Assembly (NCBI GenBank): GCA_031264785.1 | Contig: JAISDN010000004.1 | Span: 1-13,175 of the forward strand | Source: Candidatus Nomurabacteria bacterium | GTDB lineage: Bacteria > Patescibacteriota > Saccharimonadia > Saccharimonadales > Saccharimonadaceae | Reading direction: 5' to 3' | DNA length: 13,175 bases | Shown: one piece after another, positions 1 through 6,533 of the stretch | Position numbering within the stretch: position 1 is the stretch's first letter | How the letters are laid out: each line of letters starts with the position of its first letter | Program-made: the position numbers and the translations under genes | Notes under the pieces: model-generated | Databases searched by the model: none | The model's input: only the letters and a program-made list of their open reading frames with translations | Told to the model about the DNA's origin: nothing

Positions 1-722
1 ATCACGCTTTTTTCCGCAAAATACAGAAAACCGTCCTTCAAAACTGCGTTGCCATCCGGCGAAAACAGCACCACATCAACTTTACCGCTGACGTGCGACG
101 GGGTAATACAAATCACCGCCGTAGCCGAAGTGCTGACAATTTTACATTCTTTGCCATCAAATTCAACTTTTGTAGTGCCTTCAAGATATTCGCCCGTAAT
201 AGTAACTTCCGTGCCACCAGTGTTTGGGCCATAATTTGGATTAATACTTATAATTCTTGGTGCATCTTTGGCGTAAATTATTTTCCGCGTCACAGTTACG
301 TCACCCAAACTGGCGCTATTCATTAGCGGATGAGCCACGAATTGCATGGTATATTCGCCATAGGCCGTGCCGTCTGGTAATTTGACCGATCCAAGATATG
401 CCGGGCCGTAACTACCAGAAGAATTGACCGTGAAGACGCCAAGCGCTTCACTGGGGTCAAAAATGCCGTCCTTGTTCAGGTCGACATAAACATCAACCGT
501 ACTAACATTAAGACCTTTGGTATAAATTGGGATAACTTGGCTGGACTTTTGACTGCTGGTCGGTTTTTCGACCTCAAAGTCTATGCCAGCCTCGACCTCC
601 ACGGTCAACACTGTGCTGGCCGCACCAACCGGCTCGGCCGGCGGCGCTAAAACTAAGCCAATAGCACCGAGTAAAATCGACGCTAAGGCGAACTTAACCG
701 TTAATAGATATTTGTTTTTCAT
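1..722 (-). CDS. Exported TIG/IPT-domain surface protein with EF-hand-like loop (C-terminus beyond window)
   Basis: Open from the ATG at 722 to the window edge, 240 codons without a stop, so it is partial. Residues 1-34 are a signal peptide: basic MKNK, then a hydrophobic stretch ending near GAAS. Residues 81-92 (DLNKDGIFDPSE) match the DxNxDGxxDxxE calcium-binding loop of EF-hand and dockerin-like repeats. Residues 155-237 form an IPT/TIG immunoglobulin-like domain (PRIISINPNYGPNTGG, then a GTTKVEFDG strand). The start lies 17 nt after the stop of the DUF916-like gene upstream and has a weak AAAGGT ribosome site, so it is probably the third gene of that operon. Such domains usually serve in adhesion or surface scaffolding; no enzyme motif is visible. 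Function is inferred from the domains only. Confidence 0.8.
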   Translation of the reverse strand, partial: MKNKYLLTVKFALASILLGAIGLVLAPPAEPVGAASTVLTVEVEAGIDFEVEKPTSSQKSSQVIPIYTKGLNVSTVDVYVDLNKDGIFDPSEALGVFTVNSSGSYGPAYLGSVKLPDGTAYGEYTMQFVAHPLMNSASLGDVTVTRKIIYAKDAPRIISINPNYGPNTGGTEVTITGEYLEGTTKVEFDGKECKIVSTSATAVICITPSHVSGKVDVVLFSPDGNAVLKDGFLYFAEKSV

Positions 723-739
723 TGTGGTGGACCTTTCTA

Positions 740-1708
740 TTATTTTGATTCTTTTTTAGGTTTTTTTGATTTTTTATTATTACCTTTTCTTACCTTTAGC
801 ACAATTATAATCATAATTAAAATCAATGTCAACAAGAAAATTACATAAATAGTTATCCACAGCCAGATTGGGCCAATTAAGACTGTTTTTGTTTCATCTA
901 GTTTTGTGCCGTCGATAAAATCTACGGTATTTTTAATATTAAAAATCCCAAAAAACGGCGAATCTTCCCAAACGTTGGCGATACCGCGACTAGTTTCTGG
1001 TAAAATGCTGTTTTCGCTGGTGTTACTGGCCAGTTCACGGCCAAACAGCGTGCTAATAGTGCTGGAAAACTTGACGCTAAAATCGATATTACCGGTGTTC
1101 TTGACAACCGTCATCGACCGCAGTGGCGACTCCGACCAAAACGGCTGATTAAATTCAGCAACTTCACCAGTGCGCCGAGTTTTGCCGCCCAAATCTGCAA
1201 AAATCAAAGTACCAACGCGACTGGTGGTCTTCATACCAACGCTCTGGTCGACCGCACCGTCATCGCTGGTTTCGGCAAAAATCACGGCGTATTGACCGCC
1301 GTCCGGCAAGTCCTTCGGCGCGTCAATCTGGTAAGACACCTCAACGGTCTGTTTGGGCTGCAGATTTTTATATTCGGTTTTTTCAAACTTAATCCAGTCG
1401 GCCACCAAGCTGTAATTCGACTCTTTGTCAAAAATCGGGTCATAACTGACGTCCTGCGCGCTGTAGCCGTCGGCATAAACCTTAAAATCAAAAGCTTCGT
1501 CGCCAATATTGCTAACCCGCACCTGCCGATTGACTTTTTTGTCGGGTTTTAGCTTAACTTTCTCACTAACCGGCGAAATTTGAATCCAAATCTTGGGCGG
1601 CGCAGCGGCCTCTTCAGCGGCGCCGACTTCAGAAAAACCGGCAAGAGGCAAAACCGCCGCAACAGCCGCCAACAATAAACCGCCCGCCAAACGGAATGAT
1701 TTTATCAT
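740..1708 (-). CDS. DUF916-like (WxL-interacting type) membrane-anchored surface protein
   Basis: 322 aa. An N-terminal signal peptide ends near residue 30 (AGFSEVGAA). A beta-rich extracytoplasmic part begins WIQISPVSEKVKLKPDKKVNRQVRVSN, the strand pattern of the DUF916/WxLIP peptidoglycan-binding domain. A second Ig-like part contains VVKNTGNIDFSVKF. One transmembrane helix lies at about residues 279-305, with a Lys-rich cytoplasmic tail (KGNNKKSKKPKKESK). The ATG overlaps the stop of the upstream paralogue by 4 nt (ATGA), which suggests translational coupling. In Firmicutes, DUF916 proteins bind WxL proteins and peptidoglycan; a WxL-like protein is encoded nearby at 4205-4768. Assignment to the DUF916 family is by pattern recognition, not by a database search. 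Confidence 0.78.
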   Translation of the reverse strand: MIKSFRLAGGLLLAAVAAVLPLAGFSEVGAAEEAAAPPKIWIQISPVSEKVKLKPDKKVNRQVRVSNIGDEAFDFKVYADGYSAQDVSYDPIFDKESNYSLVADWIKFEKTEYKNLQPKQTVEVSYQIDAPKDLPDGGQYAVIFAETSDDGAVDQSVGMKTTSRVGTLIFADLGGKTRRTGEVAEFNQPFWSESPLRSMTVVKNTGNIDFSVKFSSTISTLFGRELASNTSENSILPETSRGIANVWEDSPFFGIFNIKNTVDFIDGTKLDETKTVLIGPIWLWITIYVIFLLTLILIMIIIVLKVRKGNNKKSKKPKKESK

Positions 1709-2703
1709 TCCGCCTCCGTCTTATAAGACTTTTCCTTCTTGCCCTTAATTCTCAGATATAGCGCCCAAATCAACAACAAAATAATCCCAATAATTATCAG
1801 TACCAGCCAAATCGGAATAATCAAAACCAGCTTCGTCACCGTCGAACTAGTCTGATTTTCCACCTTTTCATCCAACAAATTGATGGTCTGCGTCACCTCA
1901 AACAGCCCCAAAACCGGCGCTTCAGCCCACTGTGTGCCATCCTCATATTTACTATCAGCAAAAGTTAAGCCCTCCCACGACCGATTATAAACCTCCTTAC
2001 CGCCAAACCAATTGTTCATCTTGACCTCATATTTAGTCATAAAGTCCAGATTTCCAGTATTTTCCACCAGCGAACTCACTCCCAGCGGCGGCTCAAACAA
2101 TATCCACGGCACATTATTTTCCAAAACTTTACCGGCATAAACCGCACCCGGCCCGTCGACGTCGCTATAAACCGCATAAGCGAACTGGTACTGATAGCTA
2201 ACACCGGCATTACCGCTCTTAGCCCCAACGTCGTCACGGGTCTCTGTCCGCACCATAATCGCTGAATTCTGCGACCCGCCCATGGCATTTTGTGGCACAC
2301 TAATATAATAATTCAGATAGCATTCTTCTTTGGAGCGCATCGTGAAATAAGTTTTACCGTCCTCAACTTTATCAACATCACAACCCTCCAGCTTAAACGT
2401 CGTCCACTTGGTAATCTGGGTGCGATCGGTCTCAACTTCATAATTTTTATAAGCTGTCATCGGCTTGATCTCTGCCACTATTTGAGATGTTTCGTGTCCG
2501 GTTTGGCGCACTCTAAAGCGCCCTTCATATTTTCCGCCCGGCACCATATCTATACGATCAGCTTTGATTGGTGATACACCAATCCCAACCTCATCATGCA
2601 ACAGCTCAATATCTGGGTTGATATAAGCCTGTGACACTGTTGTCACGCCTATAACCAGCGCTAAAGCCGCTACGATCCCACTAAAAACCAATATTTTCTT
2701 CAT
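1705..2703 (-). CDS. DUF916-like membrane-anchored surface protein, paralogue
   Basis: 332 aa, first gene of the surface operon. The signal peptide is about 26 residues (MKKILVFSGIVAALAL..VSQA). The segment IGVSPIKADRIDMVPGGKYEGRFRV matches the start of the DUF916-type Ig fold. SSLVENTGNLDFMTKY parallels VVKNTGNIDFSVKF in the next gene, so the two are diverged paralogues. A C-terminal transmembrane helix (about residues 291-315) is followed by a charged tail (RIKGKKEKSYKTEAE). Two cysteines (CDVDK and ECYLNYY) could form an extracellular disulfide; the paralogue lacks them. The ATG is preceded by AAGGAG about 8 nt upstream and by a strong promoter at 2731-2759. TGA is the stop codon. Confidence 0.75.
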   Translation of the reverse strand: MKKILVFSGIVAALALVIGVTTVSQAYINPDIELLHDEVGIGVSPIKADRIDMVPGGKYEGRFRVRQTGHETSQIVAEIKPMTAYKNYEVETDRTQITKWTTFKLEGCDVDKVEDGKTYFTMRSKEECYLNYYISVPQNAMGGSQNSAIMVRTETRDDVGAKSGNAGVSYQYQFAYAVYSDVDGPGAVYAGKVLENNVPWILFEPPLGVSSLVENTGNLDFMTKYEVKMNNWFGGKEVYNRSWEGLTFADSKYEDGTQWAEAPVLGLFEVTQTINLLDEKVENQTSSTVTKLVLIIPIWLVLIIIGIILLLIWALYLRIKGKKEKSYKTEAE

Positions 2704-2730
2704 TTCCCTCTCCTTATGTTCCTACCCAAC

Positions 2731-2759
2731 ATTATAGCGAAATCCTTTGGCGTTGGCAA
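2731..2759 (-). promoter_or_regulatory. Sigma70-type promoter of the surface-protein operon
   Basis: On the minus strand, -35 TTGCCA (2754-2759), a 17-nt spacer and -10 TATAAT (2731-2736). Transcription should start near 2724, giving a 5' leader of about 20 nt that contains AAGGAG. The promoter sits in the 62-nt gap between the AbiEii-like gene and the first DUF916-like gene, so the surface operon can be transcribed independently of the toxin-antitoxin genes. Confidence 0.75.
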
Positions 2760-2765
2760 GACAAT

Positions 2766-3479
2766 TTAGTCAATCCGGATCAACAACTGCGTCCTAAGCG
2801 AATCAACCAAATGATTCTTCACCCACGCCTTCTGTTTGCTACTAAGAACCGCACCCAACCCAAACAAAATATTTCGCTGAGCCTCATCATTTTCCAAAAA
2901 CTCCGCCAGCTTTTTATAATACTTCTTTTCCGACAAGCCGGTCCTAGCCTTCAGCAGCGCCGGATTCGGACTCCACATCTTCATAAACATAAAATAGGCA
3001 TCATATAAATCCCGATTCTGAAATTTCTTTCGCTCCAAAATCGCCGCTAATTTATTAGCAAACATATCCGGAACAGTCATCGTCGGTACACTAAGCCCCA
3101 TAAAATTTTTAACCTCAAAGCGGCCCAGTCGTCCCCTGTGATTAATATCAATTTTAACTTTCTGCATACCCTTTTCATAACTACCAGCCCAAGTATAACC
3201 AAACCGCTTTTTGCGCGATTCCTTGCGGTCAATTTTAATATATTTCTTAATAATATCGTCCAGCTTTTTCTGATTTACCTCACTGGCGCCTGCCCGAATA
3301 TCAAAATCCAAATCTGTCGAAAACCGATCCAGCCCATAAAACAGCATCAAACAAGTCCCGCCCTTAAAAACCAACTGTGCCGCCAGCTCATTATCCTTAT
3401 AAATATCAGCCAAAATACTCTTCAAAATCGCGCCGTGCCGCTTAATATCAACGCCGTGCGGAAGTTCAGTCATTTTCAT
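2766..3479 (-). CDS. AbiEii/AbiGii-type nucleotidyltransferase toxin
   Basis: 237 aa. The AbiEii (DUF1814) nucleotidyltransferase motifs are visible in order: KGGTCLMLFYGLDR (about 39-52), RFSTDLDFD with the catalytic acidic pair (about 52-60), KIDIN (about 109-113), and the distal NKLAAILERKKFQNRDLYDAYF segment. In characterised AbiE systems this protein transfers nucleotides, probably to tRNA or other RNA, and stops growth until the partner represses it. The ATG overlaps the 3' end of the antitoxin gene by 14 nt and has GAGGAGA just upstream, inside the antitoxin coding sequence. The motifs are intact, so it is probably active. It could also act as a domesticated nucleotidyltransferase. Confidence 0.85.
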   Translation of the reverse strand: MKMTELPHGVDIKRHGAILKSILADIYKDNELAAQLVFKGGTCLMLFYGLDRFSTDLDFDIRAGASEVNQKKLDDIIKKYIKIDRKESRKKRFGYTWAGSYEKGMQKVKIDINHRGRLGRFEVKNFMGLSVPTMTVPDMFANKLAAILERKKFQNRDLYDAYFMFMKMWSPNPALLKARTGLSEKKYYKKLAEFLENDEAQRNILFGLGAVLSSKQKAWVKNHLVDSLRTQLLIRID

Positions 3480-4047
3480 TCTCCTCTATTAATTTTTTAA
3501 CCACCCTGTCAACAATTTTGCTTCGATATATTTTACTGATTTTTTTCAATTTACCCCAATTAACCATTTCAACATATTCGAAAGGATATTCGCCTTTATG
3601 GGTATAAATCAAGTCAAGCATCGCCCGCTCCAAGCAAGCCATCAACACGCCGCCATCATCTTCAATCCCCATTTCGTTAAACAAAACTTCTTTTCTCAGC
3701 TGCCGATAGACATATTCGCCATATTTGGTGGACAGAGTTTTATTATTGGCCGCCATACTAAAAATCTTACCGGTAAACTGGAAAGTTACCCCCTTCAGGG
3801 CCAAAACCGTTTCGCCAGAGACATAAGACGGCGCAATCAACTTATTGGCAATTTCATATTCTGAAAGCTTGCGGCCATTAACAGCGTAAACACCGCGCCT
3901 AATACGCCGCAAATCGCCGATTTTGGCATAGTATTTTGCCGAATACGAAGTCTGGCGGCGATTCTTCTGACCCCAAATAACACTCAGGTCATCCAACGTA
4001 AAAATCGTCCGGCCGTCCTGTAATAATTTATTTAATTTAGTCTTCAT
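3466..4047 (-). CDS. AbiEi-like antitoxin / winged-helix repressor
   Basis: 193 aa, directly upstream of the AbiEii-like toxin and overlapping it. The N-terminal segment from FTLDDLSVIW through YYAKIGDLRRIRRGVYAV has the winged-helix layout of the AbiEi antitoxin N-terminal domain, where a helix-turn-helix is followed by a wing ending in RRGVYAV. The middle part (ANKLIAPSYVSGETVLALKG) resembles the segment after the wing in AbiEi-like proteins and DUF6088 relatives. In AbiE systems the antitoxin represses its own promoter and counters the toxin without a stable complex (type IV). GGAG lies about 8 nt before the ATG. Family membership is by gene order and motif; sequence identity to characterised AbiEi was not tested. 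Confidence 0.78.
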   Translation of the reverse strand: MKTKLNKLLQDGRTIFTLDDLSVIWGQKNRRQTSYSAKYYAKIGDLRRIRRGVYAVNGRKLSEYEIANKLIAPSYVSGETVLALKGVTFQFTGKIFSMAANNKTLSTKYGEYVYRQLRKEVLFNEMGIEDDGGVLMACLERAMLDLIYTHKGEYPFEYVEMVNWGKLKKISKIYRSKIVDRVVKKLIEENEND

Positions 4048-4088
4048 TAGTTCTCCATTTGGGGTAATTATTTACTATTACAGCGAAC

Positions 4089-4117
4089 ATTATATCAAAC
4101 TTTTAGCATTTGCGCAA
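4089..4117 (-). promoter_or_regulatory. Promoter of the AbiE-like operon
   Basis: Minus strand: -10 TATAAT (4089-4094), a 17-nt spacer and a weaker -35 TTGCGC (4112-4117). The start would be near 4082, leaving a leader of about 35 nt with GGAG before the AbiEi ATG. AbiEi-type proteins usually bind inverted repeats here, but no clear long inverted repeat is visible in the leader. Confidence 0.6.
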
Positions 4118-4135
4118 TGGTTTTTTTTAGAAACC

Positions 4136-4167
4136 AAAAACTTCCCTTGGGATAGGGGGAAGTTTTT
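4136..4167 (-). terminator. Rho-independent terminator after the WxL-like gene
   Basis: An 11-bp perfect stem AAAAACTTCCC (4136-4146) / GGGAAGTTTTT (4157-4167) with a 10-nt loop. The T tract lies within the right arm, so it can work in both directions. It lies 38 nt past the stop of the WxL-like gene. Between the two, TAATTATA/TATAATTA (4178-4185 and 4191-4198) forms a second AT-only inverted repeat. Confidence 0.75.
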
Positions 4168-4204
4168 GTTTGTTGACTAATTATATAAAATATAATTAAG
4201 TGGT

Positions 4205-4768
4205 CTATACACCGTTTAGAGTGTAAGTCAGCTCAGTGGTATATGTACCGGCCGGAACCGTACCGTCGGTTTTGGCACCGAGAACCTGCGTAATGACAGA
4301 CCCACCGGTCGAAGACGCGGAGTTAACAACAGTAAAATCGCTCGTTGACACCGCATGATACAATGTGGCGGGAGTTGCAACATCAGTACCAACGTACTTC
4401 ATTGACCAATTATTGCCCCCGAAGCCAGAGGCGTTAGTAGTACTGCCAGTCCACGGAGTGAAACCCACTACAGCACCATTCTTCAGGTTTACTTCACTGG
4501 AGGCCTTCTCTAATAGAGTCCACGTGTTATTGCAAACCACGCTCATATTGGTAGTTGCGTTTTTATCTTCACTGTCCGCACCAGAGCCGAAAGTGATAAC
4601 GATATCTTGAGGGCCGACTCCGGATCCCAGAGCACATTCCTCATCGATTTGGACTTCGACGTCTGCGGTCGCAGAACTTGTCGTCGCATACCCACTAACC
4701 GGCAAAGCCGCAATGCCCATAACACCCAAGCAACTTGCCGCTGCTAAGATTCTTGATATTTTCGTCAT
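4205..4768 (-). CDS. Small exported WxL-like surface protein
   Basis: 187 aa. A signal peptide (MTKISRILAAASCLGVMGIAALPVSG, cut near ATT) leads into a Ser/Thr/Gly-rich beta protein. WTL at 83-85 (CNNTWTLLEKA) and the C-terminal VPAGTYTTELTYTLNGV resemble the proximal and distal motifs of the WxL domain, whose distal motif is Y-xxx-[LIV]-T-W-x-L. Here the second Trp is Tyr. Two cysteines (C45, C79) could pair after export. There is no membrane anchor, so attachment would be non-covalent, as for WxL proteins. The strong ribosome site AAAAGGAGA and an operator-bearing promoter suggest a regulated, abundant product. A pilin-like or spore-coat-U-like beta sandwich is the main alternative. Confidence 0.65.
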   Translation of the reverse strand: MTKISRILAAASCLGVMGIAALPVSGYATTSSATADVEVQIDEECALGSGVGPQDIVITFGSGADSEDKNATTNMSVVCNNTWTLLEKASSEVNLKNGAVVGFTPWTGSTTNASGFGGNNWSMKYVGTDVATPATLYHAVSTSDFTVVNSASSTGGSVITQVLGAKTDGTVPAGTYTTELTYTLNGV

Positions 4769-4835
4769 AATTATTCTCCTTTTCTTTTGTCTCCATCACT
4801 TGAGACGTTTTTATTTATTTATATTGACATAGAGG

Positions 4836-4864
4836 ATTATCGCACTAATGCTTAAGCATTGCAA
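4836..4864 (-). promoter_or_regulatory. Promoter of the WxL-like gene with operator palindrome in its spacer
   Basis: Minus strand: -35 TTGCAA (4859-4864), a 17-nt spacer, and an extended -10 TGC-GATAAT (4836-4844). The perfect 14-bp palindrome AATGCTTAAGCATT (4847-4860) fills the spacer. A further direct copy of AAGCATT lies at 4863-4869. A protein dimer bound here would cover the RNA-polymerase site, so repression is the natural inference. The predicted start is near 4829, giving a leader of about 60 nt. Confidence 0.5.
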
Positions 4865-4933
4865 GCATTTTTTCCGACTTTTCCACAAGCATTAGCTAAA
4901 ATCACTCAATTTCAGCAATAACGCCTTCGCGTT

Positions 4934-4939
4934 TATGAT
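4934..4939 (+). promoter_or_regulatory. -10 box just upstream of the CdiA-C-like gene (near-leaderless)
   Basis: TATGAT lies 12 nt before the ATG at 4952, so the transcript should begin near 4946 with only about 5 nt of leader. No Shine-Dalgarno sequence is visible. A weak -35 candidate (TTCAGC, 4911-4916) is at 17-nt spacing. Confidence 0.45.
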
Positions 4940-4951
4940 AAAATACAGGCG

Positions 4952-5350
4952 ATGGCGAAATCTAAAAAGGTAATTGGGCGGGTTATAACGCCGGGCGACG
5001 TAAACGTTTGGCCACACGAAGATTTAACAGCAAAATCATTAGCTGTTGCAGGTTTTGAGGTTGAATTTATTCGCAAAAGCCATCGCAAAGGCGAGAATAG
5101 TGCCGATTGCCTTATGAACGGTGAAAAATGGGAAATGAAAGCGCCACGTAGCGCAAAATTATCCGCCATCGAAGATAATCTAAAGAAAGCGTCGAAACAG
5201 GCCAACCAAGTGATTTTTGATTCACGACGTATGCACCATATACCAGATAGCGCGATTAAGCGCGAACTTATCACAAAATCTCATAATAATAAGTCTATCA
5301 TCCACCTAAAATTCGTTAATCGACACGGGAAAGTGGTTGACATAAAATAA
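4952..5350 (+). CDS. Stand-alone CdiA-C-like tRNase/nuclease-domain protein
   Basis: 132 aa, plus strand, opposite to most neighbours. The layout AxxLAVAGFEVEFI (29-40), ADCLMNGEKWEMKAP (51-65), then DNLKKASKQANQVIFDSRR (75-93) follows the pattern of the CdiA C-terminal tRNase domain, which has a PD-(D/E)XK-like fold. D52, E61 and K63 form a D-x8-E-x-K arrangement that would serve as the catalytic core. In CDI toxins this domain is the tip of a very large secreted protein and is also found attached to phage head-morphogenesis proteins. Here it is free, has no signal peptide, and no immunity gene is recognisable beside it. It could be an intracellular toxin, a domesticated RNase, or a substrate delivered by another route. 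The start is the first ATG after a -10 box. Confidence 0.6.
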   Translation: MAKSKKVIGRVITPGDVNVWPHEDLTAKSLAVAGFEVEFIRKSHRKGENSADCLMNGEKWEMKAPRSAKLSAIEDNLKKASKQANQVIFDSRRMHHIPDSAIKRELITKSHNNKSIIHLKFVNRHGKVVDIK

Positions 5351-5364
5351 TTTTTTGATACAAT
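5337..5364 (+). promoter_or_regulatory. Strong promoter overlapping the 3' end of the nuclease gene
   Basis: Plus strand: -35 TTGACA (5337-5342, perfect), a 16-nt spacer and -10 TACAAT (5359-5364). The -35 lies inside the last codons of the CdiA-C-like gene. The start would be near 5371, three bases before a strong hairpin with a T tract. Confidence 0.65.
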
Positions 5365-5370
5365 AAGGAC

Positions 5371-5421
5371 ATTGAAGACCCGAACGGCACAGTATGCGCC
5401 TACCTCGGGACTTCTTTTTTT
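5371..5421 (+). ncRNA. Candidate ~50-nt hairpin RNA (terminator-ended)
   Basis: The predicted transcript is almost entirely one hairpin: GAAG-A-CCCGA (5374-5383) pairs with TCGGG-A-CTTC (5405-5414), the single A/A mismatch falling at the same level. An inner GGC-a-CA / TG-c-GCC helix (5386-5400) extends it. Seven T residues follow (5415-5421). It has its own near-consensus promoter, so it is more than the terminator of the nuclease gene, although it would serve as that too. It resembles no RNA family I recognise. Regulation of the adjacent toxin-like gene is a guess. Confidence 0.5.
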
Positions 5422-5436
5422 GCAGTAAATGTGGTT

Positions 5437-5461
5437 TTTTACAAGGTCGGACCTTGTAAAA
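5437..5461. repeat. 25-bp perfect palindrome, 12-bp arms around a single G
   Basis: TTTTACAAGGTC (5437-5448), centre G, GACCTTGTAAAA (5450-5461). It lies between the mini-RNA and the 3' end of prfB. The core CAAGGTC-G-GACCTTG has the same plan as the GCAAGGAC-G-GTCCTTGC palindromes at 12567-12585 and 13152-13172. A's rather than T's follow the stem in both directions, so it is not a standard terminator. Confidence 0.75.
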
Positions 5462-5468
5462 GTGGGAT

Positions 5469-6533
5469 TTATGTCATCACGCTTGACAAATACGCTTCAA
5501 TAAACCCATCGATTTTGCCGTCAAACACAGCGGCGGTGTCGGTTTCTTGGTGTTTGGTACGGGTGTCTTTGACTAAAGTATAAGGGTGCAGCACATAATT
5601 TCGAATTTGGGCGCCCCATTCGGCGGATTTGCCAGCCCGCAGTTCGGCGATGGAATCAACCCGCTGTTCCAGCCGCAATTGAGCCAGCTTACCACGCAAA
5701 ATCGCCAGCGCCTTTTCGCGATTTTGGAGCTGCGAACGCTCGTTTTGGATGGCCACCGTAATCCCCGTCGGCAGATGAGTAATTCGCACCGCGCTATCTG
5801 TCGTATTCACCGACTGCCCGCCGTGCCCGCCGCTGCGATAAACGTCGATTTTCAGGTCTTTATCAGCGATTTTTACTTCCTCCGGCGCGTCAATCTGCGG
5901 CAACACCTCAACCAGCGCAAACGACGTCTCGCGCGATTCGGCATTAAACGGGCTCAGCCGCACCAGCCGATGCACGCCGTTCTCGCTCTGGAGCTTACCA
6001 TAAGCAAACGGCCCATTGATCTCCATCACACTAGTTTTCACCCCCGCCGTTTCACCGGCGCTACGTTCCAAAATCTGCGCTCTGTAACCGGCCTTTTCGG
6101 TCCAACGCAAATACATCCGCTCCAACATCTCCGTAAAATCCATCGCGTCAATCCCGCCCACACCAGCCGTCAGGCGCAAAATCGCGTTGTGATTGTCATA
6201 TTGACCGGTAAATTGCAGCTGCTTTTTCAGCTCCAAAAACTCCAGCTGCAGATCTTCCAACTGTCCGGCAATCTCCTCTGTTAAGTCGTCGTCGCCCAGT
6301 TTGGCCAGCTCAGCCAATTCGTCGACCTGTTTTTTCAGTTCTAGCCAAGCCTGCACCTGATTATTCAAATCGGCCGCCGTTTTGGACAGCTCCGTCGCCT
6401 TAGCCGAATCATTCCAAACGTCCGGCTCGGCCAAACGCTGCTCCAGCCGGCGCAATTCCGCCAACTTCTCATCGATCCCAAGCGCCACAAAGGCTGCCGC
6501 AATATCCTCCTGCAAACTCGCCAAATTTTTCAT
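5469..6533 (-). CDS. prfB: Peptide chain release factor 2
   Basis: 354 aa, the usual RF2 length. It recognises UGA and UAA stop codons and triggers peptidyl-tRNA hydrolysis on the ribosome. The coiled N-terminal domain (about 1-110) is followed by the stop-codon-reading SPF tripeptide (194-196, in GVHRLVRLSPF), which distinguishes RF2 from RF1, and by the catalytic GGQ (238-240, in SGGHGGQSVNTTDSAVR). The reading frame is continuous, with no in-frame UGA near codon 25, so the autoregulatory frameshift common in RF2 genes is absent. The ATG shares one base with the stop of the upstream LOG gene (TAATG), and TGGAG precedes it, so translation is probably coupled. Presence of RF2 implies UGA is a stop in this genome. 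Confidence 0.97.
   Translation of the reverse strand: MKNLASLQEDIAAAFVALGIDEKLAELRRLEQRLAEPDVWNDSAKATELSKTAADLNNQVQAWLELKKQVDELAELAKLGDDDLTEEIAGQLEDLQLEFLELKKQLQFTGQYDNHNAILRLTAGVGGIDAMDFTEMLERMYLRWTEKAGYRAQILERSAGETAGVKTSVMEINGPFAYGKLQSENGVHRLVRLSPFNAESRETSFALVEVLPQIDAPEEVKIADKDLKIDVYRSGGHGGQSVNTTDSAVRITHLPTGITVAIQNERSQLQNREKALAILRGKLAQLRLEQRVDSIAELRAGKSAEWGAQIRNYVLHPYTLVKDTRTKHQETDTAAVFDGKIDGFIEAYLSSVMT

Noticed and set aside
4173..4196. Plus-strand promoter TTGACT / TATAAT
   Set aside because: The spacer is only 12 nt and no plus-strand gene follows; the match reflects the AT-rich tail of the terminator region.
6440..6533. Programmed frameshift in prfB
   Set aside because: The first 40 codons are one continuous frame with no in-frame TGA or slippery CTT-T site, so none is present.
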